Position numbers and translations under genes: made by a program | Notes under the pieces: generated by a model | Seen by the model: only the letters and a program-made list of their open reading frames with translations | The model's database searches: none | Told to the model about the DNA's origin: nothing | Assembly (NCBI GenBank): GCA_947378785.1 | Contig: CANCLK010000014.1 | Coordinates: 1-53,389, forward strand | Direction of reading: 5' to 3' | Length of the DNA stretch: 53,389 nt | Source: Comamonadaceae bacterium | GTDB lineage: Bacteria > Pseudomonadota > Gammaproteobacteria > Burkholderiales > Burkholderiaceae_C | In this document: positions 1 to 7,517 of the stretch, in pieces | Layout: every line of letters starts with the position of its first letter | Numbering within the stretch: the first letter of the stretch is position 1

Positions 1-1159
1 AGGTTTTCAGGCGAACGCCTTGTTCGCTAGCGCGCGGGTAAGCGTAGGTCAGTGCGCCCGTCGGGCAGACCGTGGTGCAGGCACCGCAGCCGATGCACAG
101 GTTCGGATTGACCTTGATTTGCTGGCGGTTCTTTTCGCTGCTGATCGCACCGGCTGAGCAGATGTCAACACAGGCGTTGCAGCCGACGGTTTCATTGCGG
201 CTGTGGGCGCATATTTTTTGTTTATAGGCGAAAAATTTGGGCTTTTCAAACTCACCGACCATGTCGCGGAGCTTCACCACCGTCGGCAGCAAACCAGGTG
301 TGGCCAAACCGACAAAGCCCGGCAAGGCGAAATAGCCTTGCGGCGGCGCATGCAGCGTGATCAGTGGCTTGGTGCCGAGGTCGAGCACCAAGTCAAAGGC
401 CTCGGTCAACGCTTGTGGCGCGCGCGTAAAGTCTATTGCGCCAGCCACTTTGCAAACCGCCACGCAGTCGCGGTGCGAGGTGCATTTGTTGCTGTCAACT
501 TGGTAACTCAGGTCAATCGCGCCCTCAGGACAAACGGCGACGCAGGCGTTGCAGCGGGTGCACAGGTCGAGGTCAATCGGGTTGGTTTTGTTCCAGTTCA
601 ACTCGAAGGCGCCGAGCCAGCCATTCAGCTGCAATGCCTCACCGCTGATGACCGGGTACTGGCGCTCTTGCGCCGGTGGCAGCGCGCCGCTTTGGGCTGA
701 TACACCTTGGGCAAAAATCGTCACGCTCAGCGTGTCGGACAGCAGGGCCGCCACTTGCTCCGCTTGGTCAACCGGGCCGACGATGAGCAGGCGACCGGTG
801 CTTTTATAGGTCACGGTGGTCACTGGTTCAGCATCCGGCAGATGCGCGGCGGCCAGCAGCGCCGCCACTTTGGGCATGGCGTTGGCAGCGTCTTTGCTCC
901 AGCCACCGGTTTCGCGAATATTCACGAACTTGATGGGCGACACGGCACCGACGGTCTCTTTGCCCAGTTCGGCAAACAGGCGTTTTTCTTGGGTACAGGC
1001 GACCACCACATCGTCACCGGACTGAATGGCTTTTTGGAACGCCCCGGCCTCACGGCGGCACAGAGCCGAATGCAGCGTCAGCTCTTCATGCAGCACCGCG
1101 CCCAGTGTCAGGGCTTTCAGGGGCATGGTCTGGTTGCAGTCGCAAATCAATGTGGGCAT
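1..1159 (-). CDS. 4Fe-4S polyferredoxin, C-terminus beyond window edge
   Basis: The reading frame is open from the ATG at 1159 to the window edge with no stop, so the C-terminus is missing. It begins MPTLICDCNQTMPL. The C-terminal half carries several 4Fe-4S motifs: CTRCNACVAVCP, a second set CTSHRDCVAVC, then CNACVDIC and CIGCGACTTVCP near the edge. Such proteins probably carry electrons in the cytoplasm. It is third in a run after DUF3305 and DUF3306, an order I know from loci accessory to molybdenum formate dehydrogenase; the enzyme itself is not in the window. The start overlaps the DUF3306 gene by 74 bp. An internal ATG at 1126 would shorten the overlap but lose the CDCN motif. Family and order are clear; the redox partner is inferred. 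Confidence 0.85.
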   Translation of the reverse strand, partial: MPTLICDCNQTMPLKALTLGAVLHEELTLHSALCRREAGAFQKAIQSGDDVVVACTQEKRLFAELGKETVGAVSPIKFVNIRETGGWSKDAANAMPKVAALLAAAHLPDAEPVTTVTYKSTGRLLIVGPVDQAEQVAALLSDTLSVTIFAQGVSAQSGALPPAQERQYPVISGEALQLNGWLGAFELNWNKTNPIDLDLCTRCNACVAVCPEGAIDLSYQVDSNKCTSHRDCVAVCKVAGAIDFTRAPQALTEAFDLVLDLGTKPLITLHAPPQGYFALPGFVGLATPGLLPTVVKLRDMVGEFEKPKFFAYKQKICAHSRNETVGCNACVDICSAGAISSEKNRQQIKVNPNLCIGCGACTTVCPTGALTYAYPRASEQGVRLKT

Positions 1160-1778
1160 GGTCTTCCTGGGTATCCTGGGTAGCGGGGTGGGGCAAGGCA
1201 GCAGGGTCGTCTGGCTCATTGGGAGCCGACGCTGACTGTGCCACTGAATCATCGGGCGACATATGCGCGGTTTCCCGCGCTGGCACGGCGTCTTCGACCG
1301 GAGCGCCTTCGGCGGCCTCTTTGGCTTTTTGGCCGTCTTCCTCTTCCTCATCAAACAGATTGAGGAACTTGGCACTGGCCATCTGCCGCAACATCGACAG
1401 CGGCAGCGGATCGGGTTGCGAATAATCGTCGATGTAAATATCCAAGCGATCCATCACATTGAAGTGTGGATCGGCAAACAACTTCTTCATGGCGGCATTG
1501 CGCACACCAGGCTCAACACCGCGGCTCATAAAAGGCTTGAAGTCCGAATCTTTGGTCAGGTCTTTGACGTCGTCCAAAGTCAGCGGCTTGAGGGGTTCAG
1601 CGGGCTCGGCGTCTGGTGCTGGCTTGGCCGTCGATTCAGCGGGAAGGGTCGAGGCGGCATTCTCAGGCCTTGGCACGGTGACTGGCGCCGGCTTAGGCTC
1701 ATCCAGCGGCTTGCCTTGCAGCGCATCATTTTTACGACGCGCCCAGCGACCTAAAAACCCGTCTGCGTCTTCAGCCAT
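1086..1778 (-). CDS. DUF3306 domain-containing protein
   Basis: This 230-residue protein begins MAEDADGFLGRWARRK, the usual N-terminus of DUF3306 proteins, followed by a low-complexity Ala/Pro/Glu-rich stretch. The central part (about residues 65-140) contains the conserved segment LTLDDVKDLTKDSDF and FMSRGVEPGVRNAAMKKLF; the C-terminus is acidic and disordered. There is no signal peptide or membrane segment. DUF3306 has no established biochemical role; it is found with DUF3305 and a polyferredoxin beside formate dehydrogenase genes, so an assembly or electron-transfer accessory role is an inference. The start overlaps the end of the DUF3305 gene by 8 bp, suggesting translational coupling. 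The 3' end overlaps the ferredoxin gene by 74 bp. Confidence 0.85.
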   Translation of the reverse strand: MAEDADGFLGRWARRKNDALQGKPLDEPKPAPVTVPRPENAASTLPAESTAKPAPDAEPAEPLKPLTLDDVKDLTKDSDFKPFMSRGVEPGVRNAAMKKLFADPHFNVMDRLDIYIDDYSQPDPLPLSMLRQMASAKFLNLFDEEEEDGQKAKEAAEGAPVEDAVPARETAHMSPDDSVAQSASAPNEPDDPAALPHPATQDTQEDHAHIDLRLQPDHAPESPDTGRGAA

Positions 1779-2388
1779 TGCGAGGACCGCCCATTTTTTC
1801 GGTGCTGACCCGCGCCGGATTGCCGAAGCGGTCCTGCAAGGACTTGAAGCTATCCGGACGCTTGCGCCGCTTCAGTTCCTGCACATGATGTTTGTCGACA
1901 AAGGCCTGCATCCAACTCAGTACCTCGATGGGTGCAGGCACCTGCTCGACGGACTCTTGAGAGTCCAGCCAGCGACCGGCATCGTTGTAACTCAAGGTCA
2001 CCGTCTGCGGCACCGCGATGCACTCCTCGCTGATGGCGGGCTCTTCTTCCATGCGCCAGACCACCCAAAAGCAAGGGTGATCCGTCGTCAGGTTCAGGTG
2101 GTAACCCTCGGCATCGTCGGTGAAAAGCTCAACCGTGAAACCCGGATGCAGCCAGCGCTCCTCTTGATCGTCTTTGATCAGCAGACGCGGCTGCGAGCCA
2201 AATCCATCTTCATTCGGAATGATTTCAGACAGGCTCCAGCGCCAAGGTTGCCAGCGGTTGTCGATGCGTTCACGGTGCATGATGACCGCCACTTGCGTGA
2301 ACGGCCGGCGCACAAGCTCCGCCGCGTCAAGCGCGGCAGCTTCTGGCGAACCAGGTGCTGCGGGGGAATACAGGACAAATCCGGACAT
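1771..2388 (-). CDS. DUF3305 domain-containing protein
   Basis: From the ATG at 2388 (MSGFVLYS) the protein is 205 residues. An in-frame GTG at 2418 would add ten residues (MGTDRRTLAA); neither start has a convincing ribosome-binding site, and the ATG is preferred. The core (about residues 30-150) shows the DUF3305 pattern: FTQVAVIMHRERIDNRWQPW, then RLLIKDDQEERWLHPGF, and PCFWVVWRMEEEPAI. No signal peptide or metal motif is visible. It is the first gene of the minus-strand run with DUF3306 and the polyferredoxin. The family function is unknown; context suggests an accessory role in formate dehydrogenase maturation. Its promoter should lie in 2389-2490, shared with the divergent 77-residue gene. 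Confidence 0.85.
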   Translation of the reverse strand: MSGFVLYSPAAPGSPEAAALDAAELVRRPFTQVAVIMHRERIDNRWQPWRWSLSEIIPNEDGFGSQPRLLIKDDQEERWLHPGFTVELFTDDAEGYHLNLTTDHPCFWVVWRMEEEPAISEECIAVPQTVTLSYNDAGRWLDSQESVEQVPAPIEVLSWMQAFVDKHHVQELKRRKRPDSFKSLQDRFGNPARVSTEKMGGPRNG

Positions 2389-2490
2389 GGCGGCGAGTGT
2401 ACGGCGGTCAGTGCCCACACATGGTGCATGGGGTCTTGCCGCTTGGGGTTAATCTCGGCATCAACTTTATCGCCCCTATGCACACCCACC

Positions 2491-2724
2491 ATGACGCCCT
2501 TCACACTCAAACTCATCAACGAAGGCACCTGCCAGCTGCTGGATGCACACGGCCAGCATGTTGGCAATTTGAAATTGATCAACGCATTGTGGAAATTCAA
2601 GGCCATTGGCTATGGCCCGCAAGGCGAAGTGATTCCCGGCGGCGGGCCGCTCACTGACCGGCACAACACCACCTTTGCACGGCTTGACACGACGGAGATT
2701 GGGACCGGTTTGACGCAAACTTGA
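2491..2724 (+). CDS. Small conserved hypothetical protein (77 aa)
   Basis: An in-frame ATG at 2491 opens a 77-residue protein starting MTPFTLKLINEGTCQLLDAH, followed by GQHVGNLK, ALWKFKAIGYGPQGEVIPGGG and PLTDRHNTTF. The upstream part of the same open frame runs antisense to DUF3305/DUF3306 and is not credible coding sequence. The pattern of short beta-strand-like segments and the Gly-rich turn resembles small conserved proteins I have seen in Comamonadaceae, but I know of no function. No signal peptide, cysteine pair or membrane segment. It is divergent from DUF3305 and convergent with the LysR gene that ends at 2746. Confidence 0.6.
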   Translation: MTPFTLKLINEGTCQLLDAHGQHVGNLKLINALWKFKAIGYGPQGEVIPGGGPLTDRHNTTFARLDTTEIGTGLTQT

Positions 2725-2745
2725 GGCCTCCTACCGCCGTGAAAA

Positions 2746-3684
2746 CTACCTAGCCTTTATTTTTGTGACGCCAACTGGTGCGGTCAGTTTCGCTGAGAGC
2801 ACCGTCCGATGAACCACATCTGCGAGCAACCGTGCAGCCTCTGACGGTTCCCGCCCTGGGGCAAAAATCAAACCCAATCTACGAACAACTCCTGGCTTGT
2901 AAAGGGGTCGCACAGCAAAAAGGCCGTGCGCAGGATCAGGGCAGAGCATGGACGGCAAAACGGTCACTCCAAGCCCGGCCTCCACCAGACCCAACAACGT
3001 CAGAACCTGTGTCGTTTCATGGACCACATTGAGCCGAATGGTCATTTTTTCTAAAACGCGATCAAACAAATCGCGAATTCCAGAACCTCTTCGTAGCAGA
3101 ACGAGTTCATGAAGGGCGAGATCCGAGCCTGATATTTTTATGCACTGAGCCAATGGGTGATCTGTACGGCACACGACTTGGAAAGTGTCGTCCATGAGAG
3201 GGATGGCAAGCCCCCACTTCACAGAAGGGTCCTCACTGACGATGGCAACATCGCACTCACCCGTGTCAATTTTGTGAAGAATCCCCCGCATGTTGTCATC
3301 TAGAAAAACAACGTCAATACCTGGACAACAACGCTTCATCTCGAGCAGTACAGGTGGAAGAAGGCGATAGACCGCTGACGACAAGCAGGCAATTGAAACG
3401 CGACCGCGGCCGGAGGCTGCCAGCTCACGCAGCGCCGTAATCGAATGATCCATTCCCTCTACCAGCCGTTCGGCATCGACTAAAAAAGCCGCTCCAGCAT
3501 CACTGATGCGAACTGAACGTGTCGTTCTATCCAGCAGCTTAACGGCCAGCAATGCCTCCAACTGTGAGATCGCTTGGCTGGCGGCAGGCTCACTCATGTG
3601 CATGGCATTAGCCGCATTGCGAAAACTCCCGCGACGGGCGATCTCAATAAAGACACGCAAGTGCTTGAAATTTGGATTGATCAA
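2746..3684 (-). CDS. LysR family transcriptional regulator
   Basis: This is a full-length (312 aa) LysR-type regulator. The winged helix-turn-helix lies at residues 1-65 (FKHLRVFIEIARRGSFRNAA, then MSEPAASQAISQLEALL and LLDRTTRSVRISDAG). The effector-binding domain follows from about residue 90 (RVSIACLSSAVYRLLPPVLL) and includes LGLVEAGLGVTVLPS near residue 240. It is divergent from the large Bug/sulfatase/TTT operon, the usual arrangement for a LysR protein controlling its neighbour, so it is probably the operon activator, with the transported compound or a breakdown product as co-inducer (inference). The intergenic region 3685-3834 is AT-rich and holds nested inverted repeats. Confidence 0.93.
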   Translation of the reverse strand: MINPNFKHLRVFIEIARRGSFRNAANAMHMSEPAASQAISQLEALLAVKLLDRTTRSVRISDAGAAFLVDAERLVEGMDHSITALRELAASGRGRVSIACLSSAVYRLLPPVLLEMKRCCPGIDVVFLDDNMRGILHKIDTGECDVAIVSEDPSVKWGLAIPLMDDTFQVVCRTDHPLAQCIKISGSDLALHELVLLRRGSGIRDLFDRVLEKMTIRLNVVHETTQVLTLLGLVEAGLGVTVLPSMLCPDPAHGLFAVRPLYKPGVVRRLGLIFAPGREPSEAARLLADVVHRTVLSAKLTAPVGVTKIKAR

Positions 3685-3735
3685 TGTTTAGTTCTTCAGA
3701 AATTTTGGTGAAATCAACTGAGTTAGCGCAAGCTT

Positions 3736-3769
3736 ATATTTCATAAATTTGAATTTATATATCAAATAT
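3736..3769. promoter_or_regulatory. Nested inverted repeats between LysR gene and Bug operon
   Basis: A 16-bp perfect palindrome, ATAAATT-TG-AATTTAT, lies at 3743-3758. It is flanked by a second pair of inverted arms, ATATTT (3736-3741) and AAATAT (3764-3769). The region between the divergent genes is strikingly AT-rich compared with the coding DNA around it. Position and symmetry fit a LysR operator that controls both directions; which promoter elements it overlaps cannot be settled from sequence alone. Confidence 0.45.
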
Positions 3770-3834
3770 TTCAACTTGTTTAATATATTTTAGCTTCCTA
3801 GAATTGCGGCCAACAGAACAATTTGGAGGCACTT

Positions 3835-4851
3835 GTGAGGATCAAACTGCAAAAGAATGCACTTCAAAATGCGGCCAACCGCATCGGGTTTGTTTTGGTC
3901 TCCGCTATGACTATCCTGGCGAACAGTCAAGTGGCCGCAGAGCAGAAAGCATCGGGCATTGAACTGGTCGTGCCAACGGCCGCAGAGGGTTCTACAGATC
4001 AATTGGCCAGACTGATCGCGGCAGGACTGGCACGCAAAGGATTCGGGGACGTCAACGTTCACAACATGCCCGGGCGCAGCGGCACCTTAGCAGCGAGTCA
4101 TGTCGCCGCATCCGCGGCAGACGGCAGGACCTTGCTAGTGGCCACCCCCAGCAGTCACGGCATTGCATCCGCCTTCGAAAGCAAGATGGCCTACGACCCC
4201 GTCACGAGCTTCACACCCGTCATTCGTTTTGCGGCTGCCCCGTACGTGCTTGTGATCAAGCCGGGGAGCATTGGAACCTTGGCGCAATTCGTCGACAAGG
4301 CCCAGTCAGCCCAAGGCCAATGGCACTACTCCTCCACGGGCATCGGCGGGCCTCACCACCTCATAGCGGAGCTCTACTTTCAGAGCGTTGGTCTCTCGCT
4401 GCGCCATGTACCGGCAAAAGGGGGGGCGGCGGCTCTGGAAAAACTCATAGACGGCAGTGTCGAAGTCATGCTTCCAGCGGCCATATTGGCGCTGCCCCGT
4501 ATCCAGCAAGGACAGCTCAAAGCGCTTGCCGTGACCGGCAACCAAAGACTCAAGTCCCTGCCTGAAGTTCCAACGTTCACTGAACTCGGAACGCCCGTTC
4601 ATGTTGTCTCTTGGTACGGTTTGATGGGGCCAGCCGGCATGCCCGATGCACAGACGAAACGACTGGCCAGCGCTGTACAAGAAATTCTCGGAGAGCCCAC
4701 CTTACAAGCCCAGTTGAACGATCTGGGAATTGATAGAACCTCAGACGTCGGCACAGCATTCTTGGACGTGATCGCAAGCGAAGTCACCCGCTGGAAGGCC
4801 CTGGTAAGCAGCCTCGGCATTCGTTCTCCCGAAATGGCGGCAGACAAATGA
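3835..4851 (+). CDS. Bug/TctC-family solute-binding protein, divergent
   Basis: The start is set at the GTG at 3835 because GGAGG at 3825-3829 is ideally placed; the upstream TTG at 3823 would put that motif inside the gene. The product is about 338 residues with a signal peptide (h-region IGFVLVSAMTILA, likely cleavage near VAA). It keeps the Bug fold landmarks: STGIGGPHHLIAELYF, HVPAKGGAAALEKLIDG, LKALAVTGNQRLKSLPEVPTF. The first ligand loop is unusual: VPTAAEGSTDQLAR replaces the common PPGG-x-x-D-x-x-AR. Bug proteins bind carboxylates or related small molecules in the periplasm for TTT uptake or sensing. First gene of the long operon behind the LysR regulator. Confidence 0.85.
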   Translation: MRIKLQKNALQNAANRIGFVLVSAMTILANSQVAAEQKASGIELVVPTAAEGSTDQLARLIAAGLARKGFGDVNVHNMPGRSGTLAASHVAASAADGRTLLVATPSSHGIASAFESKMAYDPVTSFTPVIRFAAAPYVLVIKPGSIGTLAQFVDKAQSAQGQWHYSSTGIGGPHHLIAELYFQSVGLSLRHVPAKGGAAALEKLIDGSVEVMLPAAILALPRIQQGQLKALAVTGNQRLKSLPEVPTFTELGTPVHVVSWYGLMGPAGMPDAQTKRLASAVQEILGEPTLQAQLNDLGIDRTSDVGTAFLDVIASEVTRWKALVSSLGIRSPEMAADK

Positions 4852-4924
4852 AAACCGGCCATGCATCCTGTTGAGCTGAATGATTCGCCGCCATCAATAT
4901 GAACACTCAATCATGTGCAGGACT

Positions 4925-5947
4925 ATGAACCCATCGCTAACTATCAACGCTATTTGCTGCGGCGTCGGCAACGTGCTCAAAAGAATCGCACAGCATCAAT
5001 ATTGCTTAATGACGACGATATTTTTATTGGGGTCCTTCCCCGGACACGCGGCATGGCCTGAGAAACCAATTCGAATTGTGGTGCCCTTTGTACCTGGCGG
5101 TGCGGCAGACAGCGCAGCGCGTTTGATGGCGCCAAGCCTACAAAAGCGCCTAGGTCAACCCGTGGTGATTGAAAACAGAGCGGGGGCGGGAGCGACGATC
5201 GGTACGTCATCAGTAGCGACTGCACCACCAGATGGGTACACCTTGTTGATGGGGAGCGCGAGCAACGCCATCAGTAACGCGATCCAAAGCAAGTTGCCTT
5301 ACGTCTTTGAGCGCGACCTAGTGCCTGTGATGCTGGTGGCAGAAATTCCGGGCGTCGTCGTCGTTCCAAGCAAACTGCCCGTTAAAAACATCAAAGAGCT
5401 CATCGCCTACGCAAAGGCCCACCAAGATGACATGAGCTACGGCTCGCCAGGCTACGGTACCAGCGTTCATCTCGCGGGAGAGTTATTCCAAAGCATGACC
5501 GGAACGTCGATGGTTCACGTCCCCTACAAGGGGGCCTCGGCCGCCATGACGGATTTGCTGGGGATGCGTTTGCAACTCATGTTTCCAGCACTGGCAGCCG
5601 CACAGCCGCACATTCAAGCGGGGAATCTACGCGCGCTAGCTGTGACAACACGCAAGCGTTCAGTCTTAGCGCCGGATTTACCCACCGTCCATGAAGCCGG
5701 GCTCGCAGGATTCGAGGTCGGTGCATGGATTGGATTTTTTGTACCCAAGGGCCTCGCACCCGAGGTCATGACAGCCCTGCAACTCGGCATCGAAGACACC
5801 ATGAAAGATGAAGAGCTGCAACGCGCACTTTCTAAATTAGGCATCGAGCCCACGCCTGCATCCGCACAGGTGCTGCGTGAAAAAGTCGAATCGGACACGC
5901 GCCGGTGGGAACAAGTCATTAAAAACAGAAAGATGCAACTGCAATGA
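4925..5947 (+). CDS. Bug/TctC-family solute-binding protein
   Basis: A typical Bug protein. The open frame begins at 4880; ATG 4925 (MNPSLTIN) and GTG 4973 (MLKRIAQH) are alternative starts, and none has a strong ribosome-binding site, so the start is uncertain. All retain a signal peptide (h-region CLMTTIFLLGSF, cleavage near GHA-AW). The mature part shows IRIVVPFVPGGAADSAARLM, LGQPVVIENRAGAGATIG, PPDGYTLLMGS, YGSPGYGTSVHLAGELF and HVPYKGASAAMTDLL, the full set of Bug ligand-loop motifs. Its 3' end overlaps the aldehyde dehydrogenase start by 4 bp (ATGA), so the two are co-translated. Ligand unknown. Confidence 0.9.
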   Translation: MNPSLTINAICCGVGNVLKRIAQHQYCLMTTIFLLGSFPGHAAWPEKPIRIVVPFVPGGAADSAARLMAPSLQKRLGQPVVIENRAGAGATIGTSSVATAPPDGYTLLMGSASNAISNAIQSKLPYVFERDLVPVMLVAEIPGVVVVPSKLPVKNIKELIAYAKAHQDDMSYGSPGYGTSVHLAGELFQSMTGTSMVHVPYKGASAAMTDLLGMRLQLMFPALAAAQPHIQAGNLRALAVTTRKRSVLAPDLPTVHEAGLAGFEVGAWIGFFVPKGLAPEVMTALQLGIEDTMKDEELQRALSKLGIEPTPASAQVLREKVESDTRRWEQVIKNRKMQLQ

Positions 5948-7509
5948 ATCCAAACTCATCATCACCCTTGGCATCTCAAGAAAGTTCAGCCAGCACCAAC
6001 CGTTTAAAAGCCCAGAGCCTCATCGATGCATTGGCGGCTCCAGTTTTAACGCACATCATTGACGGAAAAGCGTGCGTCAGCATCGACGGACAGATATCGT
6101 CAAACCGCTCGCCTGTAGACGGCTCTGAACTCAATAAAACAGCTCTAGGCAGCGAGGCCGATGTCAGAGCTGCAAGTTTGTCATCGAGCATCGCCTTTGA
6201 GTCTTGGCGTCTATGGCCCGCAGCAAAGCGGCGTGACGTGCTGCATGCCATCGCCGACAAACTTGAATCGAACGCAGAAGCCATTTCCCTGATTGAGACG
6301 GCAGATACAGGTCAACCGCTGCACTTCACGGGCAAGACCGCAACACGTGGCGCGGAGAACTTTCGTTACTTCGCGGATCTTTGCACGCGAGCCTCAGACG
6401 GTCATAGCTACCCAACGCCAACGCACCTGAATTACACGATGCGAGAGCCGATCGGCCCAGTCGGTGCCATCACGCCTTGGAACATGCCCTTCATGCTGGC
6501 CACTTGGAAGATCGCACCGGCTCTAGCGGCAGGATGCACGGTGGTGCACAAACCTGCTGAGTGGAGTCCGTTGACCGCAACGTTGCTGGCAAAGATTGCG
6601 CTTGAAGCCGGCTTACCAGCTGGCGTTTTGAACATCGTCCAAGGCATCGGTGATGGCGCCGGCAGTGCGTTGACACAAGACCCGCGAATCAAGGCGATCG
6701 CCTTCGTTGGTGGAACCAAGACCGGCTCGCGGATCATGGCCCAAGGTGCACCGACCCTCAAGCGCGTGCACTTCGAGCTGGGGGGGAAAAGTCCGGTAGT
6801 TGTCTTTGACGACTCAGACTTGGATCGCGCCGTCGATGCAGTGGCCTTCATGATTTTTAGTTTAAACGGACAGCGATGCAACGCAGGATCGCGCCTGCTG
6901 GTGCAGCGCTCCATCCACGACCAGTTCGTTGAGAGGCTGGTCAAGCGGGCACAAAGCATTCGAGTCGGAGACCCATTTGACCCTGCCACCGAGGTCGGAC
7001 CCCTGATTCACGGCGTTCAACTCGCCAAGGTGAAAGAGCATTGCGACAGGGCCCAGCAAGCAGGCGCCACGATTCACTGTGGGGGCGTGCCCATTGGCAA
7101 CCCCGCACTGCACCCGCAAGGACATTGGTTTGCTCCGACAGTCGTCTCTGGAGTGACCGCCTCCATGGACATCGTCAGAGAGGAGGTCTTCGGTCCAGTC
7201 CTCGCTGTTCTGCCGTTTGATGACGAGGCTGAGGCCTTGGCACTCGCCAACGACAGCCGATACGGTTTGTCGACCTATCTTTGGACGAGCAACGTAGGCC
7301 GCGTCCATCGTTTAGCGCGGTCATTTCAGTCCGGCATGGTCTGGGTCAATACAGAAATTTCCCGTAATTTGTCGACGCCATTTGGCGGGATGAAGGACAG
7401 CGGTGTTGGCCGCGACGGTGGCGACTGGAGCTTTGACTTCTACATGGAAACACGCAACGTGTGCATTGCCCTAGACGAGCACCGCATTCCAAAAATTGGA
7501 AAGAACTGA
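5944..7509 (+). CDS. NAD(P)-dependent aldehyde dehydrogenase
   Basis: A full-length (521 aa) aldehyde dehydrogenase superfamily enzyme that oxidises an aldehyde to a carboxylate in the cytoplasm. Catalytic landmarks are present: N180 in ITPWNMPF, K203 in VVHKPAEWSP, the general base E278 in FELGGKSPVVVF, and the nucleophile C312 in NGQRCNAGSRL. The C-terminal EEVFGPVLAV and SGMVWVNT segments are standard. The overall pattern is like betaine-aldehyde or hydroxymuconic-semialdehyde dehydrogenases, but the specificity cannot be read. The N-terminus is about 20 residues longer than usual and polar. It overlaps the upstream Bug gene (ATGA) and is followed 8 bp later by a sulfatase. It may oxidise an aldehyde made by the ThDP enzyme downstream (inference). 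Confidence 0.93.
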   Translation: MNPNSSSPLASQESSASTNRLKAQSLIDALAAPVLTHIIDGKACVSIDGQISSNRSPVDGSELNKTALGSEADVRAASLSSSIAFESWRLWPAAKRRDVLHAIADKLESNAEAISLIETADTGQPLHFTGKTATRGAENFRYFADLCTRASDGHSYPTPTHLNYTMREPIGPVGAITPWNMPFMLATWKIAPALAAGCTVVHKPAEWSPLTATLLAKIALEAGLPAGVLNIVQGIGDGAGSALTQDPRIKAIAFVGGTKTGSRIMAQGAPTLKRVHFELGGKSPVVVFDDSDLDRAVDAVAFMIFSLNGQRCNAGSRLLVQRSIHDQFVERLVKRAQSIRVGDPFDPATEVGPLIHGVQLAKVKEHCDRAQQAGATIHCGGVPIGNPALHPQGHWFAPTVVSGVTASMDIVREEVFGPVLAVLPFDDEAEALALANDSRYGLSTYLWTSNVGRVHRLARSFQSGMVWVNTEISRNLSTPFGGMKDSGVGRDGGDWSFDFYMETRNVCIALDEHRIPKIGKN

Positions 7510-7517
7510 CTTTCTCT

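Noticed and set aside
1459..2490. Plus-strand open frame leading into the small 77-residue gene
   Set aside because: This part lies antisense to DUF3305 and DUF3306 and shows no protein-like motifs; only the portion from ATG 2491 looks real.
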